From: CAWVSB01 sp036960375
Lineage (GTDB): Bacteria; Pseudomonadota; Gammaproteobacteria; Pseudomonadales; CAWVSB01
Assembly: GCA_036960375.1 (NCBI GenBank)
Contig: JBALVY010000006.1
Coordinates: 1 to 64,000 of the forward strand
DNA length: 64,000 bases
Reading direction: 5' to 3'
Shown piece after piece: positions 1 through 7,919 of the stretch. Position 1 is the stretch's first letter. Each line of letters opens with the position of its first letter. The notes beneath the pieces are model-generated. The model worked only from the letters and a program-made list of their open reading frames with translations, was not told where the DNA came from and did no database searches. The position numbers and the translations under genes are program-made.

Positions 1-55
1 GAGCATCTGCCTTACAAGCAGAGGGTCGGCGGTTCGATCCCGTCATCACCCACCA
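1..55 (+). tRNA. tRNA-Val (anticodon TAC), 5' end cut off
   Basis: The window opens inside a tRNA. The anticodon arm with loop CTTACAA gives anticodon TAC (Val). It is followed by a variable loop, a T arm with GGTTCGATCC, the 3' acceptor strand ATCACCC, discriminator A and an encoded CCA ending at 55. The 5' acceptor and D arm lie outside the window. It is probably co-transcribed with the tRNA-Asp 22 bases downstream. Confidence 0.93.
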
Positions 56-77
56 AATTCTCGCAAGAGGATACAGC

Positions 78-154
78 GGACCGGTAGTTCAGTTGGTTAG
101 AATGCCGGCCTGTCACGCCGGAGGTCGCGGGTTCGAGTCCCGTCCGGTCCGCCA
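78..154 (+). tRNA. tRNA-Asp (anticodon GTC)
   Basis: A complete cloverleaf is visible. Acceptor GGACCGG pairs with CCGGTCC, there is a D arm with AGTTGGTTAGA, the anticodon loop CTGTCAC gives anticodon GTC, and the T arm contains GGTTCGAGTCC. The discriminator is G, as usual for tRNA-Asp, and CCA is encoded (152-154). It is last in a Val-Asp tandem and is followed by a strong terminator. Confidence 0.97.
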
Positions 155-161
155 ATACAAC

Positions 162-193
162 AAAAGGCTACCCCTCTGGGGTGGCCTTTTTTT
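162..193 (+). terminator. Rho-independent terminator of the tRNA operon
   Basis: Inverted repeat AAAAGGC(T)ACCCC / GGGGTGGCCTTTT with a TCT loop, running into a T tract of seven. It sits 8 bases after the encoded CCA of tRNA-Asp. Confidence 0.9.
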
Positions 194-339
194 GTTTGTT
201 GTTTCTAAACTTCCCTCTCAATTTGCCCGCGGGGTGTTATGTAGATTACGATCAATTAGATTGCGCGCAATACATAAACAGACTATCATCCTTCCTTGCA
301 CTGGTAGAACCATTAATCATTCACAGGAAAGGAGGCGGT

Positions 340-819
340 ATGCCGTTAAGTTTATTGGGAATCTTTCATACGATCGTTGGCGGCGGGGCTGTACTTGGCG
401 TTATATACCTGCTCTGGCGAGACAAGCAGATCACACTTGAAAACAGGCTGGGTCAAATCTACCTTGTTGCCACCGTTGTGACCGCGGCAACCGCTTTGGG
501 TATCTACAAACACGGGGAACCCAATGCAGCACATTTTTTGGCCGCCCTCACCATTGCCGCTGTTGTAGTCGGAGTGATTGCCAGTACTACTACGTTTTTG
601 GGAGGCTACAAGAAGTATATTGTAGCCCTGTGTTTCTCGGCAACAGTACTTTTTCATGCTCTTCCTACAGCCACCGAAATACTGACACGCTTTCCGGCTG
701 AAGCTCCAATGGTTGGCTCGCTCGAAGATCCGCTTTTGCAAAAAACCTTCCTGGTGATTCTGGTAATATTTACTCTGTCGCTGCTGGCACAAATGAACTG
801 GTTGCGTAAGCAGCCGTAA
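340..819 (+). CDS. Small polytopic inner-membrane protein, function unknown
   Basis: 159 residues. I chose the ATG at 340 because AAAGGAGG lies 6-8 bases upstream; an earlier in-frame ATG at 181 would start inside the tRNA terminator. The protein is almost entirely hydrophobic, with about five predicted membrane segments (roughly residues 3-24, 36-56, 62-84, 88-107 and 131-151). The first half has a histidine in helix 1, a basic loop and then an L-G-Q-I-Y helix, which recalls the layout of DUF2306-type membrane proteins. That resemblance is by eye only. A short H-A-L-P-T-A-T-E motif precedes the last loop. It stands alone between the tRNA terminator and a 300-base gap, so context gives no functional hint. 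Confidence 0.8.
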   Translation: MPLSLLGIFHTIVGGGAVLGVIYLLWRDKQITLENRLGQIYLVATVVTAATALGIYKHGEPNAAHFLAALTIAAVVVGVIASTTTFLGGYKKYIVALCFSATVLFHALPTATEILTRFPAEAPMVGSLEDPLLQKTFLVILVIFTLSLLAQMNWLRKQP

Positions 820-1119
820 ACATGTGTTTGAAAACCGGGAAAGCCAAGAATAATACACACGAATGTACCAGTAGTACCGGTTTACAATCTAAAGGGTTGC
901 CGAGAACGCGCGGTGTTTGCTGATGAACCGGATGCTGTGGCAGCTGGTATCAGGACACCAGCGGCAGCAATGGGCTCGCTGTTCAGCGCTGTACCCTAAT
1001 AAGCTTATATGTGTTGAATTTCTGCCAGTCTAATATTGATTGGGTGAGGCGCACTACCATGCCTTGCGATGCTGTTCTATAATCACTTAAGTGGCATCAC
1101 AAAGAGAGGACATTAAACA
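820..1119. other. 300-base intergenic stretch
   Basis: No convincing reading frame on either strand. The only structure seen is an imperfect inverted repeat around 934-972 with core GCTGGT (943-948) / ACCAGC (957-962), without a T tract. TATAAT at 1078-1083 is a possible -10 box for the gene at 1120, but no good -35 box sits at the right distance. Confidence 0.5.
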
Positions 1120-1824
1120 ATGAAATACATAATCGCATTAGCCCTCAGTTCTCTGCTGAGCATCACTGGGGCACAGGCACAGGCGGATGAAAATGTCAGC
1201 GAAGCAGTGGCAGCGGCAAAAGCTGACGGCGAGCTGGTTAAGGGGAAATCCAGTTTCAAGGAAATATGGGTTAACCCTTCTGTGGACTTTGCCAAATATA
1301 ACAAAATTTTTCTTGGCGAGTCGACTTTCGAGTTTCGCGATGTAGGCCCGGCGAAGAAATACCGCACTTCCTCCTATAATCACAGTAGTAAAAATGAATA
1401 CGGTATATTATCTGAGGATCAGGAAAAATTTAAAACTGTAGTTGGCGAGGCTTTTGTTAAGGAACTGTCGAAGAGTAAAAAGTACGATGTTGTTACTGAA
1501 GCGGGTCCGAATACGCTGCTACTCGAGGGATCAGTGCTAGATATAGTGTCACACGTACCCCCTGAAACCGTGGGTAGAAGTGATATCTATCTGAGTTCTG
1601 TGGCTACCGTCACCCTGGTTATTGAAATTTTGGATTCACAGACGGGTCAGGTTATTGCTTACGTTGAGGAGAGACGTAAAATTGAACCGCCTGGCGGAGG
1701 CACTATTGACCGTTTTAGCATGCCCTCCAACTCAGTCACTGTCTGGTCTGATGTGAGACGTTGGGCCAGTCGTTCTGCATCGCGTCTGCGTTCCGCCATG
1801 GAAAAAGCACAGAAAGCTAAGTAG
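1120..1824 (+). CDS. DUF3313-like secreted protein
   Basis: 234 residues with a typical Sec signal peptide: K at position 2, a hydrophobic core over about residues 4-18, and a likely AQA cleavage near residue 21. AAAGAGAGGA sits about 10 bases before the ATG. The mature part is a mixed alpha/beta domain with V-N-P-S-V-D-F-A-K-Y-N-K near the start and a late basic helix. This is the arrangement I associate with DUF3313, a family of periplasmic or lipid-anchored proteins of unknown role. There is no lipobox cysteine, so it is probably a soluble periplasmic protein. It is monocistronic in appearance. Confidence 0.8.
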   Translation: MKYIIALALSSLLSITGAQAQADENVSEAVAAAKADGELVKGKSSFKEIWVNPSVDFAKYNKIFLGESTFEFRDVGPAKKYRTSSYNHSSKNEYGILSEDQEKFKTVVGEAFVKELSKSKKYDVVTEAGPNTLLLEGSVLDIVSHVPPETVGRSDIYLSSVATVTLVIEILDSQTGQVIAYVEERRKIEPPGGGTIDRFSMPSNSVTVWSDVRRWASRSASRLRSAMEKAQKAK

Positions 1825-1910
1825 TGTGCATAGGTTTTAATAGGCCTCGCAAAACTCTGGCTGTTTTGACATGCTGGCGGGCTTTGCGAGTTGCATAAGG
1901 TTTTGCTTTT

Positions 1911-2375
1911 ATGAATGCTAAAGCGCAAGAGACACTTTCGTTGCCTCCCTTGGATCAGATAGGTTTTGTCGTAAAAGACCTCGACGCGGCAATCCGTCTT
2001 TATGAACCTCTGTTTGGTCCTTTTTCGATTATGGAGCCGGGCTCAATGAGCTGGAGCTACCGCGGAAAAGAAGAGGAGAGTGAGTTAAAACTGGCCTTTG
2101 GAAAAAGCGGTAATGTGGAAATTGAACTTATCGAGTGGCTGTCAGGTGAATGCCCCCATAAAGAGTTTATCGATGAGGGCCTCGAAGGTATGCATCATTT
2201 GCGCTATATCGTAGAGGACCTTGAGTCCAGCGTTGGGGAAGCTGAGGCATTAGGATATATCTCGATCTGGCAAAAGCGCTTGGCCAAGGGGCTTGCCGCA
2301 GCATATCTTCAGCGAGACGGCGATCCATTAATTATCGAATTTTATGAAAATCACCGTATGAGCCAAAAGAGATAG
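1911..2375 (+). CDS. VOC-superfamily (glyoxalase/epimerase-like) protein
   Basis: 154 residues. Residues 14-146 form two beta-alpha-beta-beta-beta modules typical of the vicinal oxygen chelate fold, as in methylmalonyl-CoA epimerase and glyoxalase. Module 1 begins L-D-Q-I-G-F-V-V-K-D-L and module 2 begins G-M-H-H-L-R-Y-I-V-E-D-L. Likely metal ligands are H95 or H96, a Glu in the E-I-E-L-I-E strand (70-75) and E143. The usual first-strand His is Gln (Q16), which is also a ligand type in some family members. The reaction is unknown. It opens the 1.9-9.0 kb accessory catabolic block and is probably involved in processing a CoA ester or an oxidised intermediate, which is inference from context. 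Confidence 0.85.
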   Translation: MNAKAQETLSLPPLDQIGFVVKDLDAAIRLYEPLFGPFSIMEPGSMSWSYRGKEEESELKLAFGKSGNVEIELIEWLSGECPHKEFIDEGLEGMHHLRYIVEDLESSVGEAEALGYISIWQKRLAKGLAAAYLQRDGDPLIIEFYENHRMSQKR

Positions 2376-2424
2376 TTAGGTCTGTCTGATGATGGGATGA
2401 CGGGGTACTACAATGTTTGTCACA

Positions 2425-3408
2425 CTAGTCAGCAGTAATGTCTTTCAGATATTGTATTAAAAACGCATTTACTTGGTCCGGACATTCTAGTTGTACCATG
2501 TGTCCAGCTCCAGGAATCATATTGACCTCGCGTAAAAGGGGGAACTGGTTTCGCATTAGGCTTATCGGGTCATCGCCATGAAAGCCCTCAAGGTCGACGT
2601 CGTTCTCGCTGCCTATAAAGTAAGCAGGCACCTGACTTTGAATACCCTCGAACGGTTTACGCTGTGTCCACTTCAGATCCATTGAACGGTACCAGTTAAG
2701 CCCACCGGTAAATCCGTTTCGGCTGTACTCGTTAACAAATACCTCCAGTTCCAATTCGTTTAACCAGGGCCAGGGAAGCGGTGGCGGTTCTTCCATCGCG
2801 TCGATATAACTGGCTTCGGGCGGATGCTGCCAAGTGGCAAAATAATCACCTTCACCGCTCAGTGTCCAGTAGACCTTGCGTAAAAATTTCCTCGGCTCAG
2901 CATTCAATTCTTTATCGGCTCGGCCGGGCAGGCGAAAATATTCAATATGAAGAAAGTGCTCTTTTGCCATCTCGGCGTATTCGGTCAATGGCGGAACATC
3001 TGGGTTATGTGGGGCTGCGGGGTTTTCCAGACCAATGACGGCTTTAACCCGCTCAGGGTGTTGCATGGCGAGGTCATAAATGGCAAATGCGCCAAAATCG
3101 AGCCCGGCAAAAACAGCCGAATCGATCTGTAAATGATCCAGTAATCCGACTAGATCCGCTGTGATACTGTCGACCCCGTAGGCCGTAGCATCAGCGGGTG
3201 CCTCGGTACGCCCCATACCACGCATATCTACAGCGATGACACGGTAGCCAGCTGCTGCAAGCGCCGGTATCTGTCTGTGCCAGCTAAACCAGCAATGAGG
3301 AAAACCGTGACAGAGGACGATAGGGATTCCCTGTCCTTGTTCGACATAATGGGTTTCTATGCCATTGATGGTGGCGTAGTGATGTGCCCAGTTAGCATTA
3401 AGCGACAT
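2425..3408 (-). CDS. Alpha/beta hydrolase, epoxide-hydrolase type
   Basis: 327 residues from the ATG at 3408; a GTG two codons earlier (3414) is possible. The oxyanion motif H-G-F-P and D-M-R-G-M-G are followed by the nucleophile elbow G-L-D-F-G, where Asp rather than Ser points to the epoxide hydrolase/haloalkane dehalogenase branch. The lid carries N-E-Y...G-F-T-G-G-L-N-W-Y-R, the signature in which two tyrosines activate the epoxide. The catalytic His lies in G-A-G-H-M near the C-terminus, with an acid in G-S-E-N-D-V-D. I therefore favour a soluble epoxide hydrolase. It is divergent from the acyl-CoA synthetase gene and shares its control region. Confidence 0.88.
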   Translation of the reverse strand: MSLNANWAHHYATINGIETHYVEQGQGIPIVLCHGFPHCWFSWHRQIPALAAAGYRVIAVDMRGMGRTEAPADATAYGVDSITADLVGLLDHLQIDSAVFAGLDFGAFAIYDLAMQHPERVKAVIGLENPAAPHNPDVPPLTEYAEMAKEHFLHIEYFRLPGRADKELNAEPRKFLRKVYWTLSGEGDYFATWQHPPEASYIDAMEEPPPLPWPWLNELELEVFVNEYSRNGFTGGLNWYRSMDLKWTQRKPFEGIQSQVPAYFIGSENDVDLEGFHGDDPISLMRNQFPLLREVNMIPGAGHMVQLECPDQVNAFLIQYLKDITAD

Positions 3409-3507
3409 GTTCACGCGACCGGCATGGCATAGGCTATATTATTTGTATCCATTTCGGCTTCTCCTGAGGCTACAGGCCTAAGCTTATCCATTTATAAGTA
3501 CGGAAAA

Positions 3508-3561
3508 GTTAACATCAGGTAAGTTTTAATCCAATAATGGTTCACATAACTGGATGTTAAC
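3508..3561. promoter_or_regulatory. Candidate operator: inverted repeat in divergent promoter region
   Basis: GTTAACATC (3508-3516) is repeated in inverse orientation as GATGTTAAC (3553-3561), 36 bases apart. It lies between the divergently transcribed epoxide hydrolase and acyl-CoA synthetase genes. Each arm contains the palindrome GTTAAC. Paired sites in this position could bind a TetR- or FadR-like repressor, but no such regulator gene is in the window. This is inference only. Confidence 0.35.
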
Positions 3562-3642
3562 CACTTTTTCGTGCCGCTTGTTGCATTATATCGGGCGATT
3601 GTAATAAGTAGACTAACCTTGAATAAGCGGACGTGACGAACT

Positions 3643-5217
3643 ATGAGTGACCCAATTTATCATCAACCTTTAATGCCCCATTTATTAATCGACGGACTTA
3701 ACCGTTACGATGATAGACCCTGTCTGTATTTGGGTGACAGTGTCGCCACTTACGCGGATGTACGTAAATCGACCAGCCAAATGGTGCAGGCACTACAGTC
3801 AAAGGGCCTCGGTATCGGCTCACGTGTGGCGGTTATTTCTGCTAATAGGCCTGAAGTGTTATCCAATATCGCGGCTATGCAAATAACGGGCTGTTGTGGC
3901 ACACCACTGCATCCAATGGGATCCCTGGATGATCATGCCTATGTGCTCGAAGACGCTGGCATAGACACACTGGTGTTTGACCCTAGCGTTTTTGAACAGC
4001 GGGCCACCGAGTTGATGGAAAAAGTCCCATGTCTAAAAAATCTGTTAGCCTTTGGCGAGACGCAGGTAGGCGAAGATTATCTGGCTTTGGCTGCGACCTT
4101 CGAGCCGCAGGAATTAGTCGCTCCAGATGTTAAACCCTCGGATATCAGTTCTCTGGGTTATACCGGCGGCACTACGGGTAAACCCAAGGGCGTATTACAG
4201 AGTTACGCGTCCACGGCCTATATGAGCATGATCCAAATGGCCGAATGGGAGTTTCCTGAAGAGCTGCGAATGTTAATTCCCACGCCATTGTCTCATGCCG
4301 CTGCGGCGTTCTTTATCCCCGTATTGCAGAAGGGCGGTGCTTTTTATGTGATGCAGGGCTTTGGTCCTGATGAGTTTTTTGACGCAGTCGAAGAGCACAA
4401 AATTACTGCCACCATGTTAGTGCCTGTCATGCTCTACTGGTTGATGGATTCGCCAAGAGCTGCAACCGCTGATATGTCGAGCATGCAGACAATATTCTAT
4501 GGCGCCTCACCAATGAGCCCTTCACGTTTGAAGCAGGGGCTTGAAAAATGGGGACAGATTTTCTATCAGTTCTACGGCCAGAACGAAGCGCCGATGGTAT
4601 TGGCGAATATGAAAAAGGCCGATCATGACCTGGCTCACCCCGAGCGGTTTATGTCTTGTGGCAGGCCAGCCCCTTGGGTAAATCTGCAGCTACTGGATGA
4701 TGATGATCAGCCAGTTGCCAAAGGTGAACCCGGTGAAATCTGCGTACGTGCGCCGCTGGTAATGCAAGGCTACAATAATTTGCCAGAGCAAACTGCCGAA
4801 GTTATGTCGGGTGGTTGGTTGCATACTGGAGATATAGGTCGCTTTGACGATGACGGTTTCCTGTTTATCGTAGATCGCAAGAAGGACATGATCGTTACCG
4901 GTGGTTTTAATGTATTTCCTAGAGAAATTGAAGATGTTATCGCCAGTCATCAAGATGTGGCACAAGTCGCTGTGGTCGGCGTACCTGATGAGCGCTGGGG
5001 AGAATCCGTCAAGGCGGTAGTGGTATTAAAACCCGGTTCAGAAGACAGCGGAGCTCTTCGAGAGCAAATCGTCGATATGGTGAAAGAAGCCAAAGGTTCG
5101 GTACAGGCTCCCAAGTCTATTGACATTGTTGAAGGTATACCGATGACGGCAGTTGGCAAACCCGATAAAAAGACGCTTAAGGCGACGTATTGGGAAGGAC
5201 ATGAAAGGTCTGTTTAG
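3643..5217 (+). CDS. AMP-dependent acyl-CoA synthetase/ligase (ANL family)
   Basis: 524 residues, normal length for a medium/long-chain or aryl acyl-CoA synthetase. The order of ANL motifs is complete: P-loop Y-T-G-G-T-T-G-K-P-K-G (173-183), Y-G-Q-N-E (311-315), G-W-L-H-T-G-D (391-397), D-R-K-K-D hinge (411-415), G-G-F-N-V-F-P-R-E-I-E (420-430) and the C-terminal catalytic Lys at K506 in V-G-K-P-D-K-K. The A5 motif has Asn where Thr is common. It should form an acyl-adenylate and then the CoA thioester. The substrate cannot be predicted; the neighbours suggest a cyclic or terpenoid/steroid side-chain acid. It is followed by a terminator, so probably transcribed alone. Confidence 0.93.
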   Translation: MSDPIYHQPLMPHLLIDGLNRYDDRPCLYLGDSVATYADVRKSTSQMVQALQSKGLGIGSRVAVISANRPEVLSNIAAMQITGCCGTPLHPMGSLDDHAYVLEDAGIDTLVFDPSVFEQRATELMEKVPCLKNLLAFGETQVGEDYLALAATFEPQELVAPDVKPSDISSLGYTGGTTGKPKGVLQSYASTAYMSMIQMAEWEFPEELRMLIPTPLSHAAAAFFIPVLQKGGAFYVMQGFGPDEFFDAVEEHKITATMLVPVMLYWLMDSPRAATADMSSMQTIFYGASPMSPSRLKQGLEKWGQIFYQFYGQNEAPMVLANMKKADHDLAHPERFMSCGRPAPWVNLQLLDDDDQPVAKGEPGEICVRAPLVMQGYNNLPEQTAEVMSGGWLHTGDIGRFDDDGFLFIVDRKKDMIVTGGFNVFPREIEDVIASHQDVAQVAVVGVPDERWGESVKAVVVLKPGSEDSGALREQIVDMVKEAKGSVQAPKSIDIVEGIPMTAVGKPDKKTLKATYWEGHERSV

Positions 5218-5250
5218 ACTTTAAGGTGTTTTAAATGACTCGAGTGATAT

Positions 5251-5286
5251 AGCCCTGATGAACTTGTTTCCTCAGGGCTGTTTTAA
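5251..5286 (+). terminator. Terminator after acyl-CoA synthetase gene
   Basis: AGCCCTGA (5251-5258) and TCAGGGCT (5272-5279) form an 8-bp stem, followed by GTTTTAATT. It separates two convergent genes. Confidence 0.75.
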
Positions 5287-5293
5287 TTGTGTT

Positions 5294-5770
5294 CTACTGA
5301 TCCAGATGTTCTTTCAAATAAGATAGTTCGGCTTCGGCACCTTCGATAGATTGCCCTTGAATAAACTTCTCCAGTTTTCCGCCAATTAAAGGTATTTTTG
5401 CTTTTGCTTTGTGGCTTACCGTATAAATACAACCATTGGCTGCGGGTTTGAGTGAAAAGTCTGCATTAATGCTGACTGGCTGGCCCTCTATAATAACTGT
5501 CCAATGTCCCGACCAGCCATCGCCATCTGGTGACCAGGTCTCTTTCATCGACATGGTTTGAACCGGGTCAAATATTCGCGCCAGGAATGAAGGTAAATCA
5601 CGGGTCACTTCTCGGGTAAGTTCTACCAGTATGTGATCACCATCTTCGAATATTTCACATTCGGCACTCAGCTCCCCCAGAGCGAGACAACGGTCTACCA
5701 GAAACTGCGGGTCGGTTAGTAGTTCGAATACGGTATCAATATTCTGACCAAATTCTCGGCTAACGGGCAT
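5294..5770 (-). CDS. DUF2505 family protein (SRPBCC/START-like fold)
   Basis: 158 residues with no signal peptide. The pattern is that of DUF2505: an N-terminal helix with D-T-V-F-E-L-L-T-D-P-Q-F, an acidic strand, W-S-G-H-W-T-V-I-I-E-G-Q-P in the middle, and a long C-terminal helix ending A-E-L-S-Y-L-K-E-H-L. The related SRPBCC fold encloses a hydrophobic ligand cavity, so lipid or steroid-like ligand binding is plausible. No catalytic residues can be assigned. It faces the acyl-CoA synthetase gene convergently and is divergent from the gene at 5911, within the catabolic block. Confidence 0.8.
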   Translation of the reverse strand: MPVSREFGQNIDTVFELLTDPQFLVDRCLALGELSAECEIFEDGDHILVELTREVTRDLPSFLARIFDPVQTMSMKETWSPDGDGWSGHWTVIIEGQPVSINADFSLKPAANGCIYTVSHKAKAKIPLIGGKLEKFIQGQSIEGAEAELSYLKEHLDQ

Positions 5771-5910
5771 ATATTTCCCCTTTGCATGTTATTGCATACA
5801 GACTAGGTGACTACGCAGTTTTTGGCAATCAGGTTACTGCATTGTATAAGTACTGCTGCCAGACAGGTGTAATATATTAGCTGTATCTTCACACATTCAG
5901 AGAGGCCTCC

Positions 5911-7059
5911 ATGTCAGGATCAATCGGTGCATTACTGCCCGCAGATGAAGAATTCAATCACCAGGTAGTAGAGACTTTTGCCAGTGTGGGCCAGAGCGAC
6001 CCCGCCTGGGCGGAAAAGGTATGTGGTATGGCAGCGGCCAAAGATGGCTCGCTACAGATAGCTTTCGGTTTTGGTAAATATACCAATCGCAATGTGGTTG
6101 ATGCTTACGCCGGTATTTGCCGTGGCAAAGAGCAATGGGTGGTGAGAGCCAGTCGCTCATTAAATGCGGACCCCAATACGGTAAACACGGGGCCGATTCG
6201 CTACCAGATACTCGAACCACTGCATCGTATCCGTATCAGTTTGGATGCCAACGATGAACAGCCGATTGCGTTTGATATTGTATTCTCTTCAGTAGTGCCT
6301 TGTGTCATGGAGGAGCGAGAGGATCGCCGTGATATGCATGGTTATCGCAAGGCAACCGATCAATTGCGTTACCACCAGACTGGCGTGGTCAGCGGATGGT
6401 TAGAGATAGATGGCGAGAGAACCGTTATTGATGAAGATAATTGGGTTTCAACGCGGGACAAATCCTGGGGAGTACGTCCGCAGGTGGGTATACCACTGGT
6501 TGATATGGAACCTGACTATCAGCAACTCATACCCCAGGCGTTGGCGATCTGGAATCCGATGTTGTTTCAGCGTGAAGACGGCTCGCGTTACGCATTTCAC
6601 CATTATTTTCTGCAGTTTTCTGGCCCAGGCTTTATGCACAAAAAAATTCAGGGTGGTCTGGAGAACGAGGCCGGAAAAACTCAAACTGTCATTGAACTTG
6701 AACCCAGGCTTGAGTTCGACCCATTAACAAAACGCCTGCAGGGAGGTGAATTTGTCTTCACCATGGACGATGGTAGTCAGAGACTGATGCCCTTCACTAA
6801 GTTATCGGAGACTGGTTTTTATCTTGGGGCGGGGCATTATCACGGTGGCGATGGTAAATACCATGGCAGCTGGCGCGGACAGGAGTTTGTTGATGGTGAC
6901 TATGTTGCCGACGCCTCTGAACCGCCAGTGATTGAACGCTATTCTCAATTTCGCGATTGCATGATTCGCATTGAAGACCCGCTAGGTGGAGGCATAGGTT
7001 ATGGAAATTGCCAAACCTATGTGCACGGCAGTTGGCCCGCGTTTGGCCTGGAGGAATAA
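5911..7059 (+). CDS. Uncharacterised 382-residue protein with D-K-S-W-G-V motif
   Basis: No signal peptide or membrane segment. AGAGAGG precedes the ATG by about 8 bases. The sequence is rich in beta strand and aromatic residues, with a central N-W-V-S-T-R-D-K-S-W-G-V-R-P motif and H-H-Y-F-L-Q-F in the second half. That motif and the two-lobed beta layout recall the lipocalin-like DUF7064/DUF7065 proteins often found beside steroid or terpenoid catabolic genes. This is recognition by memory and uncertain. Its stop lies 3 bases before the next start, and an SDR dehydrogenase follows, so the two are clearly co-transcribed and probably act on the same substrate. Confidence 0.75.
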   Translation: MSGSIGALLPADEEFNHQVVETFASVGQSDPAWAEKVCGMAAAKDGSLQIAFGFGKYTNRNVVDAYAGICRGKEQWVVRASRSLNADPNTVNTGPIRYQILEPLHRIRISLDANDEQPIAFDIVFSSVVPCVMEEREDRRDMHGYRKATDQLRYHQTGVVSGWLEIDGERTVIDEDNWVSTRDKSWGVRPQVGIPLVDMEPDYQQLIPQALAIWNPMLFQREDGSRYAFHHYFLQFSGPGFMHKKIQGGLENEAGKTQTVIELEPRLEFDPLTKRLQGGEFVFTMDDGSQRLMPFTKLSETGFYLGAGHYHGGDGKYHGSWRGQEFVDGDYVADASEPPVIERYSQFRDCMIRIEDPLGGGIGYGNCQTYVHGSWPAFGLEE

Positions 7060-7062
7060 GAC

Positions 7063-7860
7063 ATGGGTAAGCTTGAAGGCAAAGTAGCCATAGTGACCGG
7101 TGCCGGGGCGGGTATCGGCAAGGGTATTGCAAAAGTTTTCGCCCGTGAAGGTGCACGCGTTACCGTAGCAGAATATAACGCCGAGTCCGGTCAACAAACG
7201 GCATCCGAGATAGAGCAAGAGGGTGGTCAGGCACTATTTGTGCAGGTAGATGTAGGAAACAAGGATCAGGTATTGTCGATGGTGAGCCAAACCATAGAGA
7301 CTTGGGGCAGGGTAGATATCCTTATCAACAATGCCTGGTCGAGTAGAGCACCATTAGCGCGAGTTGAATGGTTCGATGATACCACGCTACAAAGCGCTTT
7401 CGAGGTTGGCACCATGGGTGCCTTCTGGGCAATGCAGGCCTGTTACCCTTATATGAAAGAGCAGGCCTACGGCCGTGTGGTCAACATGTGTTCGCTCAAT
7501 GGCGTGAATGCGCATATGTATAGCATGCACTACAACATGGCAAAAGAAGCCTTGCGCGCTATTACGCGAACGGCTGCGGTGGAGTGGGCCAGCAAAGGGA
7601 TTAACTGTAACGTGATTTGCCCTGCGGCCAAAACAGAGGCGCTGAGTAAATTTGAAGCAGCAGCACCGGACAACGTTAAAGCATTAAAAAATGCCATACC
7701 GATGAAGTATTTTGGTGATCCCGAACTGGATATCGCACCGGTGGCTTTGTTTCTGAGTACTGAAGAATCGCGCTATGTCACCGGTAATACGCTCTTTGTT
7801 GACGGCGGAAGTCACGTTAACGGTTCGCCCTGGGCGCCTGAATTGCCAGAGGAGCTGTAG
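7063..7860 (+). CDS. SDR-family NAD(P)-dependent oxidoreductase
   Basis: 265 residues, the classical short-chain dehydrogenase length. Cofactor motif T-G-A-G-A-G-I-G (12-19), D63 in Q-V-D-V, N-N-A-W (89-92, usually N-N-A-G), Ser144 in the M-C-S-L strand, and the catalytic pair Y157-x-x-x-K161 (Y-N-M-A-K). The C-terminal F-V-D-G-G is the standard quinone/steroid dehydrogenase-like ending. There is no acidic residue directly after strand 2 beyond E37, which mildly favours NAD. GGAGGAATAAGAC gives a strong ribosome site overlapping the end of the upstream gene. It likely oxidises a secondary alcohol made by the neighbouring enzymes. Confidence 0.93.
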   Translation: MGKLEGKVAIVTGAGAGIGKGIAKVFAREGARVTVAEYNAESGQQTASEIEQEGGQALFVQVDVGNKDQVLSMVSQTIETWGRVDILINNAWSSRAPLARVEWFDDTTLQSAFEVGTMGAFWAMQACYPYMKEQAYGRVVNMCSLNGVNAHMYSMHYNMAKEALRAITRTAAVEWASKGINCNVICPAAKTEALSKFEAAAPDNVKALKNAIPMKYFGDPELDIAPVALFLSTEESRYVTGNTLFVDGGSHVNGSPWAPELPEEL

Positions 7861-7873
7861 CGTAAATTTGCGA

Positions 7874-7906
7874 AAAAAAGGGGAGGCACAATGCCTCCCC
7901 TTTTTT
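7874..7906. terminator. Bidirectional terminator between SDR and Rieske genes
   Basis: GGGGAGGCA / TGCCTCCCC with loop CAA, flanked by A7 on the left and T6 on the right. It therefore works for both convergent genes. Confidence 0.92.
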
Positions 7907-7919
7907 GTTGCGCTAGATG

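Noticed and set aside
181..339. Longer N-terminus for the first membrane protein (start at 181)
   Set aside because: It would begin within the T tract of the tRNA terminator, while the ATG at 340 has AAAGGAGG directly upstream.
352..858. 168-codon open frame on the minus strand opposite the first membrane-protein gene
   Set aside because: It lies antisense to a gene with a strong ribosome site and coherent membrane helices. Its own product has no coherent composition and no ribosome site.
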